A DNA stretch of 64,000 bases from CAVSWT01 sp963746735 (GTDB lineage: Bacteria; Bacteroidota; Ignavibacteria; Ignavibacteriales; Ignavibacteriaceae): the NCBI GenBank assembly GCA_963746735.1, contig CAVVCO010000013.1, positions 1 to 64,000 of the forward strand. Direction: 5' to 3'. The notes beneath the pieces are model-generated. The model did not search any database and was not told where the DNA came from. It saw only the letters and a list, made by a program, of their open reading frames with translations. The position numbers were made by a program, and so were the translations under genes. Below are positions 1 to 9,600 of the stretch, in pieces; the first letter of the stretch is position 1; every line of letters starts with the position of its first letter.

Positions 1-145
1 TGCCGTCAATAAAGTTGGTTAAGAGATCACAGTTGCTGACAACAAGAATGGAAAAGACGATAGATACAACCAGGAATAATTTTAACAATATATCTTTTAA
101 TCTCCATTGTTTATCTACCGATCGATTTCTCTTTATTAATTTCAC
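1..145 (-). CDS. Partial N-terminus of a fourth tandem lipoprotein-like paralogue
   Basis: Only the first 48 codons lie in the window; the gene runs off the left edge. I chose the GTG at 145-143 because it follows a strong ribosome binding site (AAGGAG, about 8 bases upstream on the minus strand) and no ATG is available in frame. The product has a basic N-region, a hydrophobic helix and then the motif VVSNCDLLTNFID, which matches the N-termini of the three complete paralogues encoded just upstream on the same strand. It is the promoter-distal member of the array. Function is unknown; a Cys-anchored lipoprotein is likely, although Asn before the Cys is an unusual lipobox residue. Confidence 0.75.
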   Translation of the reverse strand, partial: MKLIKRNRSVDKQWRLKDILLKLFLVVSIVFSILVVSNCDLLTNFIDG

Positions 146-163
146 TTTAAATCTCCTTAATTT

Positions 164-2062
164 TTATAAACTACTTTTTGATTCGAAATTTTTTCCAAAC
201 AATCTTTTTGCATTTTTAATTGTTGATAAAGAAAGCTTGCATATGGATCCGGATGCAGTATTATCACATGTTGCAGGCCTTGGGACATTGAAATCCAGGT
301 ATGCAGTAAAATCATCACCGCACTTAGTCCACACGCCGCCGGCATTTCTACTTGAACGGTTTTCAGTACAAGGCTGTTTACTAATATTTAATACCGGCCA
401 GCGGAACTGAAGCCCGGAAGGTTCCCAATTGACACCGTTCTGCTGCGCTAAATAGCCAGGTAGAACTGAAAAGGAGAAAGGTGTGGTATTATTGTAATCG
501 CTCCCGCAGTGTCTGTTATGACCGACAGCATTGTAATATCCATTCCTGTTAGCAGGTACATTCGAATTTGTAGTATAATCAACCGAAACATAGGGAATAC
601 CTTTAATTACGTTACACAAATTACCTTTATGCCTGGATTTAGTTAAAAGACTTGCGAATTGAGAGGTTGATATTGCCGGAGCCCCTGGTAAAAAATTATA
701 ACTCCAATTTGTATCGAAGAATGGGACGACATATTGAGTTGCCCCGGTCTCATCTAAGTTTATTTCCACCACATTTGGACTTAGTATGATCTTATTTCTC
801 ATATTCTTGAAACCAAGATTGTTTTGAAGGTAATTACCGGCAGTTCCACTATTCCAGCCGGCCAGCAACTCTGTCAAATTATCAGAATTCGCCTGGATCC
901 AGCCCTTATAACCTTTATAAGTTACTGAACTCATTTTTTTAGGATTGGTATCAATATTAAACCAGCCTACTGTTGTACCGCAAGGATTTGCAGAATTTAA
1001 AGGATCTGCACAATGATCCCCTGCAGCAGTAGTAAAATCTTCAAGTGAAAGCGGCCACAAAGAGCTTCCGCTGGCGCTGTACTCCTGCACTAAATTTGAA
1101 TCGGAGTATGCTTCTCCGCCGGCAGTGAATTGGTCTATTAAGGCATTGTACAAATTGTTGGTACGGCCGGCGACCAAATCGCAATTAACTTCAATATTAA
1201 TATCTGAACAAACATTTGAAACAGAATCTGCAGATAGAAAATCTGAGTTAGGTGAACCGGCAGCCAACCATGCCTGGTAATGCCAAGCTTCACTATAAAG
1301 GAAAAGTGCACGAACCTGATATACATAGTAATAGTCGATAAGACTATTAACTATTTTATAGTAAACAGTATCTGTTCCAAAGGAAAACTCAGCAGGGGAT
1401 GGGACAGACTGCACACATGCCGGAATAAGGCCTGTGTTAGAAGGCCCTACCAATTGGCTTGAAAAGGCGGCAAGTATTACTCCCATAGGCTCTAGATCCG
1501 TGTGATCACCAATTGCAAGAACCCGGTCTACCCAGTCTGCAATTTTATCCATTACCGGTTTCCCGTTTTCAGCAGCAGCAACGTAAGTTTGATAATCATA
1601 AATAAGGTTGTCAACCGCGCTTCTTTCATCTTTAAGTGTAGTTTGCCAAGTAGAACAGTTTATAACCTTTAATTCTGACTCAATGTTGATTAGCTCATTA
1701 TCAAGCCCGTTTAGCTGTGAAATAATCACTTGCAGATCCTGGTCAATTTTGTCGAGTTGTTCAGTATAATCCGGGCTGCTTTCGCTTAAACCTATAGCGC
1801 TCATTGCCCAGCCTATACCCTCGCCTTCAGCATCTTTGAGTGCTGTTTCACCAACCAGCTTAAAAAGAGTGGTTGCATAGCTTTGTTTTGCATCAGAACC
1901 GAAATCCGGGGGCGGCGGACCACCATTGCCATGAAGATCATCAAGAAAATTGGTTAAGAAATCACAGTTGCTGACAACAAAAACAGAAAAGATAATAGAC
2001 ACAGCCAGGAATATTTTTAGTAATGTATCTTTCAATTTCCTTCTTTCTTTGATTAATTTCAT
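164..2062 (-). CDS. Lipoprotein-like coiled-coil protein, tandem paralogue 1 (unknown function)
   Basis: A 632-residue protein I do not recognise. It starts with a Lys/Arg-rich N-region, a hydrophobic segment and the lipobox-like VVSNC (Cys near residue 33), followed by a Gly/Pro-rich linker (GNGGPPPPDFG). Residues about 70-90 form a Gly/Ala-rich hydrophobic helix, then comes a heptad-like stretch starting DYTEQLDKIDQDLQ (about 95-135). The rest carries some ten conserved Cys residues, including the CADPLNSANPCG segment and an HCGSDY motif, suggesting a disulfide-bonded extracytoplasmic domain. It lies 17 bases from the next paralogue, so the array is probably one transcript. Bacteroidota-type surface lipoprotein is the best guess; a secreted pore-forming or adhesive protein is also possible. 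Confidence 0.8.
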   Translation of the reverse strand: MKLIKERRKLKDTLLKIFLAVSIIFSVFVVSNCDFLTNFLDDLHGNGGPPPPDFGSDAKQSYATTLFKLVGETALKDAEGEGIGWAMSAIGLSESSPDYTEQLDKIDQDLQVIISQLNGLDNELINIESELKVINCSTWQTTLKDERSAVDNLIYDYQTYVAAAENGKPVMDKIADWVDRVLAIGDHTDLEPMGVILAAFSSQLVGPSNTGLIPACVQSVPSPAEFSFGTDTVYYKIVNSLIDYYYVYQVRALFLYSEAWHYQAWLAAGSPNSDFLSADSVSNVCSDINIEVNCDLVAGRTNNLYNALIDQFTAGGEAYSDSNLVQEYSASGSSLWPLSLEDFTTAAGDHCADPLNSANPCGTTVGWFNIDTNPKKMSSVTYKGYKGWIQANSDNLTELLAGWNSGTAGNYLQNNLGFKNMRNKIILSPNVVEINLDETGATQYVVPFFDTNWSYNFLPGAPAISTSQFASLLTKSRHKGNLCNVIKGIPYVSVDYTTNSNVPANRNGYYNAVGHNRHCGSDYNNTTPFSFSVLPGYLAQQNGVNWEPSGLQFRWPVLNISKQPCTENRSSRNAGGVWTKCGDDFTAYLDFNVPRPATCDNTASGSICKLSLSTIKNAKRLFGKNFESKSSL

Positions 2063-2079
2063 AATCTTACCTCTTATGT

Positions 2080-3981
2080 TTATATAGCTTTTCTTTTTGA
2101 TTTAGGATTATTACCAAACGTACTTTCAGCTTTTGCAACTGTTGAAGAAGAAACATTGCAAGGGGTGGCATCAGCGTTATCACACGTTACAGGCCTTGGA
2201 ACGTAATATTCAATAAATGCAGTTAAGTCATCGCCGCACATAGTAGGTATACCTCCGGCATTTTTATGTGAGCGGCCTTGAGTACAAGTGAGTTTGTCAA
2301 CTGATAATATTGGCCAGTGGTACTGAATTGCAGCAGGTTCATGATTAGCTTTATTATCCTGTTTAGCCAGCCAGCCAGGTATAACTGAAAAAGAGAAAGG
2401 TGTAGTATATTTGCTGCCGCAATGCCTTGCATGGGCTACGGCATCATAAAAAGGATTAGCGGTTGAGGGTAATTTTGAATTATAGTCAACGTTATCATAG
2501 TATGTACTTAATCCGGAACAAAGTCCACCTACTGTATGAGTCTTAGTTAAAAGATCTTCTTGAAATTGAATTGTTGTAATGGCAGGGCCGCCGCCTAAAT
2601 CACTATATTTCAAGCCAGTATCGAAAAAAGGTACCACATATTGTGTTGATCCGCTTTCATTTAAGCTTATTGACACGTAATCTGAACTGATCACGATCTT
2701 TCGTGCCATATTCTTAAAACCTAATTTGCTTCCCAGGTAATCCCCGGCAAGACCATCTGTCCATCCGGAAAGCAGCTGTGTCAACTGAGCGGAAGAAGCA
2801 TTTGACCAGCCGAAATACCCTTTGTAAACGACTGAACTCGGGTTGGGTGAATCATAATAACCTGCTGTTATACCGCAGGGATTGTCTTCAGTTAAAGGAT
2901 CGGCACAATTATCTCCGGCACCTACTGTAAAATCTTCGAGGGAAAGAGGCCACAGATAAGAATCACTGCTGCTGTTATACATCATTACCAAATTTTCATC
3001 GGAATAAGGTGCTCCTCCTTCTGTAAACTGATTAACTAAATTATTATACAAGGTATTAGTTTTAGTGGCCACCTGATTGCAGATTAATGAAGGTATTGAG
3101 CAAACTTGTGAAACTGAATCGGCAGAATAAATATCCGAGTTAGGAGCACCTGCCATTTGCCATGCACGGAAATGCTTTGCTTCACTATAAAGCATAAGGG
3201 CTTGAACCTGGTATGTATAGAAATAGTTGACCAATAATTTAACCTGGTTATAATAAACCGTATCTGTACCAAATGAATTATCAGCCGGCGCCGGGATAGA
3301 CTGGGTACATGCAGATATAATACCTCCGGTTGTCCCTGCCAGCATGGCATCTTCTATATTAGCTAATGCAGTTTCCATAGTAACATCATTTGGACCTAGA
3401 ACTGTACTATCACCAAGCACATGGCTTACCCATGAGCTAATATCTGCGATTGATACCAAACCAGGCGGATTTAAGGTATCCCTAGCAGTGTTGACCATAG
3501 TCACATAATCAGTCATCCGATTATCAATCGAGCTTCTAGCATTTAATACATCCTGCGACCAATCTGCACAATTAATAATTGTTAATTCGTTATATATACT
3601 AGTGAGCTCTGATTGAATAGTTGAAAGCTGGCTGGAGATCTCCTGAAGATCCTGGTCAATTTTATCAAGCTGTGCAGTATAATCTGGACCGCTCGCATCG
3701 CCTAAGCCTATTGCGCTCAATGCCCATCCGACAGTACTGCCAGCGCCATATTGACCTGCAGCATCTTCTGCTACGGCTACAAAAAGAGAAGTAGCTAAGC
3801 TTGCACTCTGGCTTCCGCCGAAATCCGGAGGCGGCGGACCACCATTACCATGAAGATCATCAAGAAAATTGGTTAATAAATCACAGTTGCTGACAACAAG
3901 AACAGAAAAAATAATAGATACAACCAGGAATATTTTCAGCAGAGTATCTTTCAATTTCCTTCTTCCATTAACTAGTTTCAT
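2080..3981 (-). CDS. Lipoprotein-like coiled-coil protein, tandem paralogue 2 (unknown function)
   Basis: A 633-residue intact paralogue of its two neighbours. The first 60 residues are nearly identical to paralogue 1 (hydrophobic segment, VVSNCDLLTNF, GNGGPPPPDFGG linker), followed by the same hydrophobic helix (VGWALSAIGLG) and coiled coil (AQLDKIDQDLQ). Shared blocks include SFGTDTVYY, SADSVSQVCS, LWPLSLEDFT, LGFKNM, TQYVVPFFDT and CGDDLTAFIEYYVPRP. The C-terminus ends in a basic tail (SKRKAI). The central region, between the coiled coil and SFGTDT, is the most diverged between copies, while the flanks are conserved. Spacing to both neighbours is 17 bases. No enzyme motif is visible. Confidence 0.8.
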   Translation of the reverse strand: MKLVNGRRKLKDTLLKIFLVVSIIFSVLVVSNCDLLTNFLDDLHGNGGPPPPDFGGSQSASLATSLFVAVAEDAAGQYGAGSTVGWALSAIGLGDASGPDYTAQLDKIDQDLQEISSQLSTIQSELTSIYNELTIINCADWSQDVLNARSSIDNRMTDYVTMVNTARDTLNPPGLVSIADISSWVSHVLGDSTVLGPNDVTMETALANIEDAMLAGTTGGIISACTQSIPAPADNSFGTDTVYYNQVKLLVNYFYTYQVQALMLYSEAKHFRAWQMAGAPNSDIYSADSVSQVCSIPSLICNQVATKTNTLYNNLVNQFTEGGAPYSDENLVMMYNSSSDSYLWPLSLEDFTVGAGDNCADPLTEDNPCGITAGYYDSPNPSSVVYKGYFGWSNASSAQLTQLLSGWTDGLAGDYLGSKLGFKNMARKIVISSDYVSISLNESGSTQYVVPFFDTGLKYSDLGGGPAITTIQFQEDLLTKTHTVGGLCSGLSTYYDNVDYNSKLPSTANPFYDAVAHARHCGSKYTTPFSFSVIPGWLAKQDNKANHEPAAIQYHWPILSVDKLTCTQGRSHKNAGGIPTMCGDDLTAFIEYYVPRPVTCDNADATPCNVSSSTVAKAESTFGNNPKSKRKAI

Positions 3982-3998
3982 AATCTAACCTCTTTTGT

Positions 3999-5895
3999 TT
4001 ATATAGCTTTTCTTTTTGATTTAAAATTATCGCCAAACACACTCTTAGCTTTTGCAACTGTTGAAGAAGAAACATTGCAAGGTGTGGCATTGGTATTATC
4101 ACACGTTACAGGCCTGGGAACATTATATTCGATGAATGCAGTAAAATCATCACCGCACATGGTGTAAACACCAGCGGTGTTTTTATTCGAGCGATTTTCC
4201 GTACAGGCCAGATTCCCGGCTAGTAGAACAGGCATCCTGAATTGCTTTGCGCTGCTTCCTTTATTTCCAGCATACCAACCAGGTTCAGTGTAAAAGCGGA
4301 AAGGATTACATACTACATCTCCAAAATCTATATAATAATCAGTTCTCGCAACAATGTTATAAAAACCATTACGTGAAAATGTAAGATAAGAATTTAGAAA
4401 AAAATCATAATGAAATGGGGCAAGGTCATAACCGCAACCTGTGTTCCCATCTATGATAACCATTTTGTGCTATTATATTAAATTTATCCGAAGTTGAAAC
4501 AAGCCCCGGGATAAAACTGTGGTCAAAATCGGTATCGAAGAAACAAACACTTGAAATTGTTGCAGAGGAATTTGATAGTCCGACACTAACTAGATTACTC
4601 GATATTATTATTTTATTATTCATGTTCTTGAAGCCAAGTTTCGTTTGAAGGTAGTTACCGGCAGTTCCGCTATTCCATCCCGCAAGCAAATTTGTTAAAA
4701 TGCCATTGCCCGCCTTTAACCAACCGGTATAACCTTTGAAGGTAACATTCTGCATACTGCCGCCTGTATAAAAACCTGCTGTTATACCGCACGGATTTGC
4801 AGAATTTAAAGGATCTGCACAATTGTCCCCTGCAGATATTGTAAAATCCTCCAATGATTTCGGCCATAAATAAGGACCGTTATGGTTATACATTAACACC
4901 AAATTGTCATCTGTATATGATTCCCCGCCTAGTGTAAATTGATTAACTAAGTTATTATATAATTTGTTTGTTGCTGATATCGCTGCATTGCAGGGATCTC
5001 CGGCTAAAGTATTCGAGCATACAGATGAAATAGAATCTGCAGAAAGGTAATTAGAGTTTGGCTTGCCGACAGCAGCCCAGGCCGAATAATGCTTGGCTTC
5101 ATTAAAAAGGAAAAGTGCCTTAACCTGCCAAATATAATAGTAGTTAATCCAAGTTTTTACCTGGTTATAATATATAGTGTCCGTACCAAAGGAATTGTCA
5201 ACAGGCGGTGTAATTGTTTCTATACATGCCGGAATAGACCCTGTGTTCCCAGCTTGTATTAAAGTAGTTTCAAAATCATTAAGAATTACATCCATAGCCG
5301 TATTTCCAACATACTGTTTTTGGGCAAGCACCTGGTCTACCCAGTCTGAAATCGTGCTGTCAGTTTCTATTCCGGTGCCGCTAGATGCAGTTTTGATCAT
5401 ATTCTGATACCTGTCCATATAAGTATCAACTAATTTAATGTCGTTCTGTAAATAAAGCTCGTAGTCACTGCATTTTAGCGCATTTAAATCATTATCAATT
5501 TTGTCCAGTTCATTTTGAATCCCGTTAAGCTGGGCAATAATCTCTTGCAGATCCTGGTCAATTTTATTGAGTTGGTCAGTATAATCCGGGCTGCCGTCGC
5601 TTAGGCCTAAAGCGCCTAATGCCCAGCTTACAGCACTACCGCCGATTTCACCCGCCGCACCCTCTGCAACTGATTTAAAAAGGGTAGTGGCGTAACTACC
5701 GCTCTCTGACCCGCCAAAATCCGGTGGAGGCGCTCCAACACCACCATTGCCGTTAATGCCGTCAATAAAATTGGTTAATAAGTCGCAGTTATTAACAACA
5801 AGAATTGAAAAAACAATTGACACACCTAGGAATAATTTGAGCAGAACATCTTTTACATTACGTGCAGGTTTGTTTTTTTTGCCCGATGATTTCAT
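3999..5895 (-). CDS. Lipoprotein-like coiled-coil protein, tandem paralogue 3 (one frameshift)
   Basis: First gene of the array in transcription order. The reading frame runs from 5895 to about 4455 and then continues in another frame from about 4463 to 3999; removing one A from the AAAA run near 4455 fuses them into about 632 residues, the length of the other copies. The N-terminal half is typical of the family (VVNNCDLLTNFIDGINGNGG, hydrophobic helix, LNKIDQDLQEIIAQL coiled coil). The C-terminal third departs from the other copies: the HCGSDY/TPFSFSV block is replaced by a sequence with DYYIDFGDVVCNPF and EPGWYAG, before the shared CGDDFTAFIEYNVPRP tail. The break is probably a sequencing error rather than a pseudogene. 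Confidence 0.75.
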
Positions 5896-6032
5896 TTTTT
5901 TGTTTCCTTAGTTAATTTTTTAAATCCATTTTTATTATTTATTATCAGAACTAAAATGAAAGTTGACTTATAGAAATTGCTGCTGCATTACTAAAAACTT
6001 GCACGTGTTGAATAGTATAATTTCTTTAATAA

Positions 6033-6374
6033 TTATTTGTCTTTTATAATCAATCTCCTGGAAGCAACAAAACCCTCTGATTCCAGGAAATAAACATATC
6101 CGCCGCTTTTCAGGCGTACACCATCTGAATCTGTTCCATCCCAGGTAATTTCATATTTCCCGGGAGTAATCTGTCCATTAAATAAAACAGAGACCGCTTC
6201 TTCCAAGTGACAGTAAACCACCAGTTTAATCCTACACTGCCGTGGTATAGAAAAACATATTGTTGTATGTGTGCTAAAAGGGTTGGGAGTATTTTGTTCG
6301 AGATGGAATTCATCAGGAATATCAGGCTGGCTTTCATCCTTTTTAAGTATGAAGGATTTGTTTTTATTAAACAT
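6033..6374 (-). CDS. Small free-standing T9SS/FlgD-Ig-like sorting domain
   Basis: A 113-residue protein with no signal peptide. After a charged 25-residue leader it carries LEQNTPNPFS, a KLVVY strand, GKYEITWDGTDSDG and a final GGYVYF...RRLIIKDK, which is the layout of the C-terminal type IX secretion (Por) sorting domain and of FlgD Ig-like domains. In normal cargo this domain ends a large exported protein; here it is the whole gene. It has its own ribosome binding site (AGAAGGG before the ATG at 6374). The usual VYDxLGREV strand is replaced by VYCHLEEAV. It could be the last piece of a lost cargo gene, or one of the short stand-alone proteins of this type seen in Bacteroidota. Confidence 0.65.
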   Translation of the reverse strand: MFNKNKSFILKKDESQPDIPDEFHLEQNTPNPFSTHTTICFSIPRQCRIKLVVYCHLEEAVSVLFNGQITPGKYEITWDGTDSDGVRLKSGGYVYFLESEGFVASRRLIIKDK

Positions 6375-6659
6375 TTTTTTCCCTTCTCTAACTTTTCTGG
6401 ATTTTCTCCTACCAAGCAGTTCATATTATATAGGTTTAATTGTTATTGGATTTTCGGAATTAAAATAATAGATAGAAATAAATGCTGCTCTGCATAAAGC
6501 GACTTTAATTATACATTTTAGAACAAGATTCGGCTGAAAGCGACATATCACTTGGTTAAATGCGACAAAAGGAAAATCTATAAAAAGTGGTAGTGTTTGA
6601 AAGTATTTTTAGAAATTTTTAGGAAGGTTTTTACAAAATTAAAAATAGGAAAAAATATT

Positions 6660-9600
6660 TCACTTCTTTTGTGAAATAATAGCAGAAGGCAAAATATTAA
6701 ATTCTTCTTTAAAAGCTCTTGAAAATGCAGTAACATCATTGTACCCAACATTAAAAGCTACATCCGTAACATTCCCGGCATTTTGCTCCAATAGCTGCTT
6801 TGCACGCCCAAGCCTGATAATCCGGATACATTTAGTTGGAGTACAATCAATCAGCGCTTTAAGTTTTCTTTGAAGCTGCCGTTTGCTTATTCCAATTTTT
6901 TCTGAAAGTGCATCGACTCCGAAGTTTTCATCTCCCATGTTTTTTTCAATTACATCATGAATACGTTTTAGCAATTGCTGGTCTAAAGAAGAAACAGCAA
7001 TATCAGAAGGAGTTAATACAGCTTTAGCTCCAATTTGCTTTTGCAATTGTTCTCTTAACTCGATCAACTTTCTCACTCTAATTTGCAATTCTTTTGTACT
7101 GAACGGTTTGATAAGAAATGCGTCAACACCGGTTTCTAATCCTTCCAGCTTATCACTTTCTGCTGCTTTAGCTGTTAACATTATTATAGGAATGTGGCTT
7201 GTAATCTGATTTCTCCGAAGTTCCCTGGTCAATTCATAACCGTCCATTTTCGGCATCATAACATCCGTAATAATTAAATCGGGGACTTCTTCAATTGCAA
7301 TTTGCAGCCCCTGCTCGCCATTGGAAGCTTCAATTATGGTATATACATCAATTAATGTTTCATTAATATAAGAACGCATATCAGAATTATCTTCCACGAT
7401 CAAAATAATTTTTGATTTATTCTCCTGTTCCGATTGTTTATTAAGTACGCTTGATTCGGGATTTTCAATTTTCGCCGTTTCATATTCAACTTCAGTTAGT
7501 TCGTAATCAGAAATATCATTTTCAGGAATTGTAATTTGGTCAGGATTTAAATGCTTTTTACCCAACGGCAGCATTATTGTAAAAGTTGTTCCTAATCCTT
7601 CTTTGCTTTCAACAGAAATGCCGCCGCCATGTATTTGCACCAGTTCTTTTGTAAGTGCCAGTCCTATTCCTGTTCCTTCATATTCTCTTGTAGCTGAATT
7701 ATCAACCTGGAAAAATCTATCAAAGATACGCGGCAGCCTGTCTTTAGGAATTCCAATCCCGGAGTCCCTCACAATAATTTTTACGTCACCATTTAATTCT
7801 TTATTCGAATAATCCATGATGTCAAGTTTTCTTGTGTTATCATCCATCTCTACAATAACATATACACTTCCTCCATCATTTGTAAACTTAAAGGCATTTG
7901 AAAGAAGATTGTGCATAACTTTTTCAATTTTATCCTGCTCAAAATATACCTGGATGTTCTCTTTAGTAGATTCAAATTTTAATGTAATATTCTTTCGCTC
8001 AGCAAACGACTCAAATGAACCGGTCAGGTTCCTGAGAAGCGGAATTATATTTTGTTCCGAAGCTTTAAGCTTCATTTCCCGTGCATCAAATTTGGATAGA
8101 TCTAATAATTGATTTATTAACCTCTGCAAAATTTTAGAATTACGAAGAGCCATTGTTGCCCTGCTTATATTTCTTTCTTTTTTTAAATCCGGCAGCAGGC
8201 TCTCTATTTGGCCAACGATTAATGTTAGTGGAGTTCGAAATTCGTGGGAGATATTTGCAAAGAAATGTGACTTCATTGTACTTAATTCTTGCAGCTCAAT
8301 ATTCTTCTCGGCTAATTCTGCGGTTCGATTAGCTACTATAGTTTCGAGTTCGAGAGTTCGTTGTTTTAGATGGCTTGTCCTCCAATTATTATATCTGTTT
8401 ATACTAAAAACAAGAAAACTAATTATAATAATTCCCAAAAAACTAAAAGCCCACCAGGTTAAGTAGAAAGGCGGTAATAATGTAAATGTAAAAGTATCTT
8501 CATTGCTTTCCTGGCCATAAATATTTTTTGCACGCACATGGAAAACATATTTACCAGCAGGTAAATGAGTATATTCTTTTTCGGTTTCAGGTGTGCTTTT
8601 TGACCAGCTTTTATCAAAACCTTCGAGGTATACCTGATACTGGTTTTGTTTTGGGTTATCATAACTGGAAGCAGAATATTCAAAATGTAAAATGCTTGTT
8701 GTATAATTTAATTGAGTGCTGTTTGATTTATTGCTGCTTGTTTTGAATCCTGCATAGATTACAGAATCACCATTAATAATTACTTTTCTAACTAGTGCAG
8801 GAAATTCATGAAATCTGTCTTTAGCAAGATTATCATCATATCTAATTAATCCATCTTCTCCACCGAACCAGGTAATCCCGTTATCTTCCGGGTAGATTGT
8901 CCAAATTCCGGTGGAGGGCATTCCGAGAAAGTTCTTCCTATCCAGAGAATAAATTCCATTCTTACTAGGACGAGAAACAGCTAAATAATAATTAGTTCCA
9001 TCAAAAACCGAAATCCAAATATTCCCTTTTTTATCTTCCGAAAGAAAACCAGTTGCCAATAACCCATTTGATAATTGCTCCCCGAACGTATCATCGTGGA
9101 TAAACTTTTTAGAATTGTAGTCAAACCTATAAAGTCCTTTACCGCTGGAGAATACCGGGTGCAGTGAAGTTCTGTAAGCATACATGCGTCCCGGAGGCAA
9201 TCCATCTTTAGCATTAAATTTTTGAATTTGTGGATTCTCTTTACTTTTGGAAAAATGGATATATACTAGGCCATCGCTTTCATCACCAAACCAAAGATCG
9301 CCATTGGGCTCTTCAACCATGTTTCTAGGGAATTCATATATTTCATTAATTTTTCTGTTTTCAATCCAATTATTATTTTCATTTTCTAATATCTCTAACC
9401 CGCCATCATATAAGCCCAGATAAATGCGGTTTGAATCAATTGATGAACGATGAGCGTATCCAACTTTTTCACGCAGCTTTTTTACAAAGCTCGAATTGTG
9501 ACCATCAATTTTTCGAAGAGATTCACGCGCAGCATAAAGGGATTTTCCATATTTAAAAAGACTCCAAAAATCTCCGACTAAATCTGATACTATATGAAAT

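Noticed and set aside
6110..6424. A 104-residue open frame on the minus strand overlapping the small sorting-domain gene
   Set aside because: It is a shadow of the adjacent frame: the other frame has a recognisable domain and a ribosome binding site, this one has neither.
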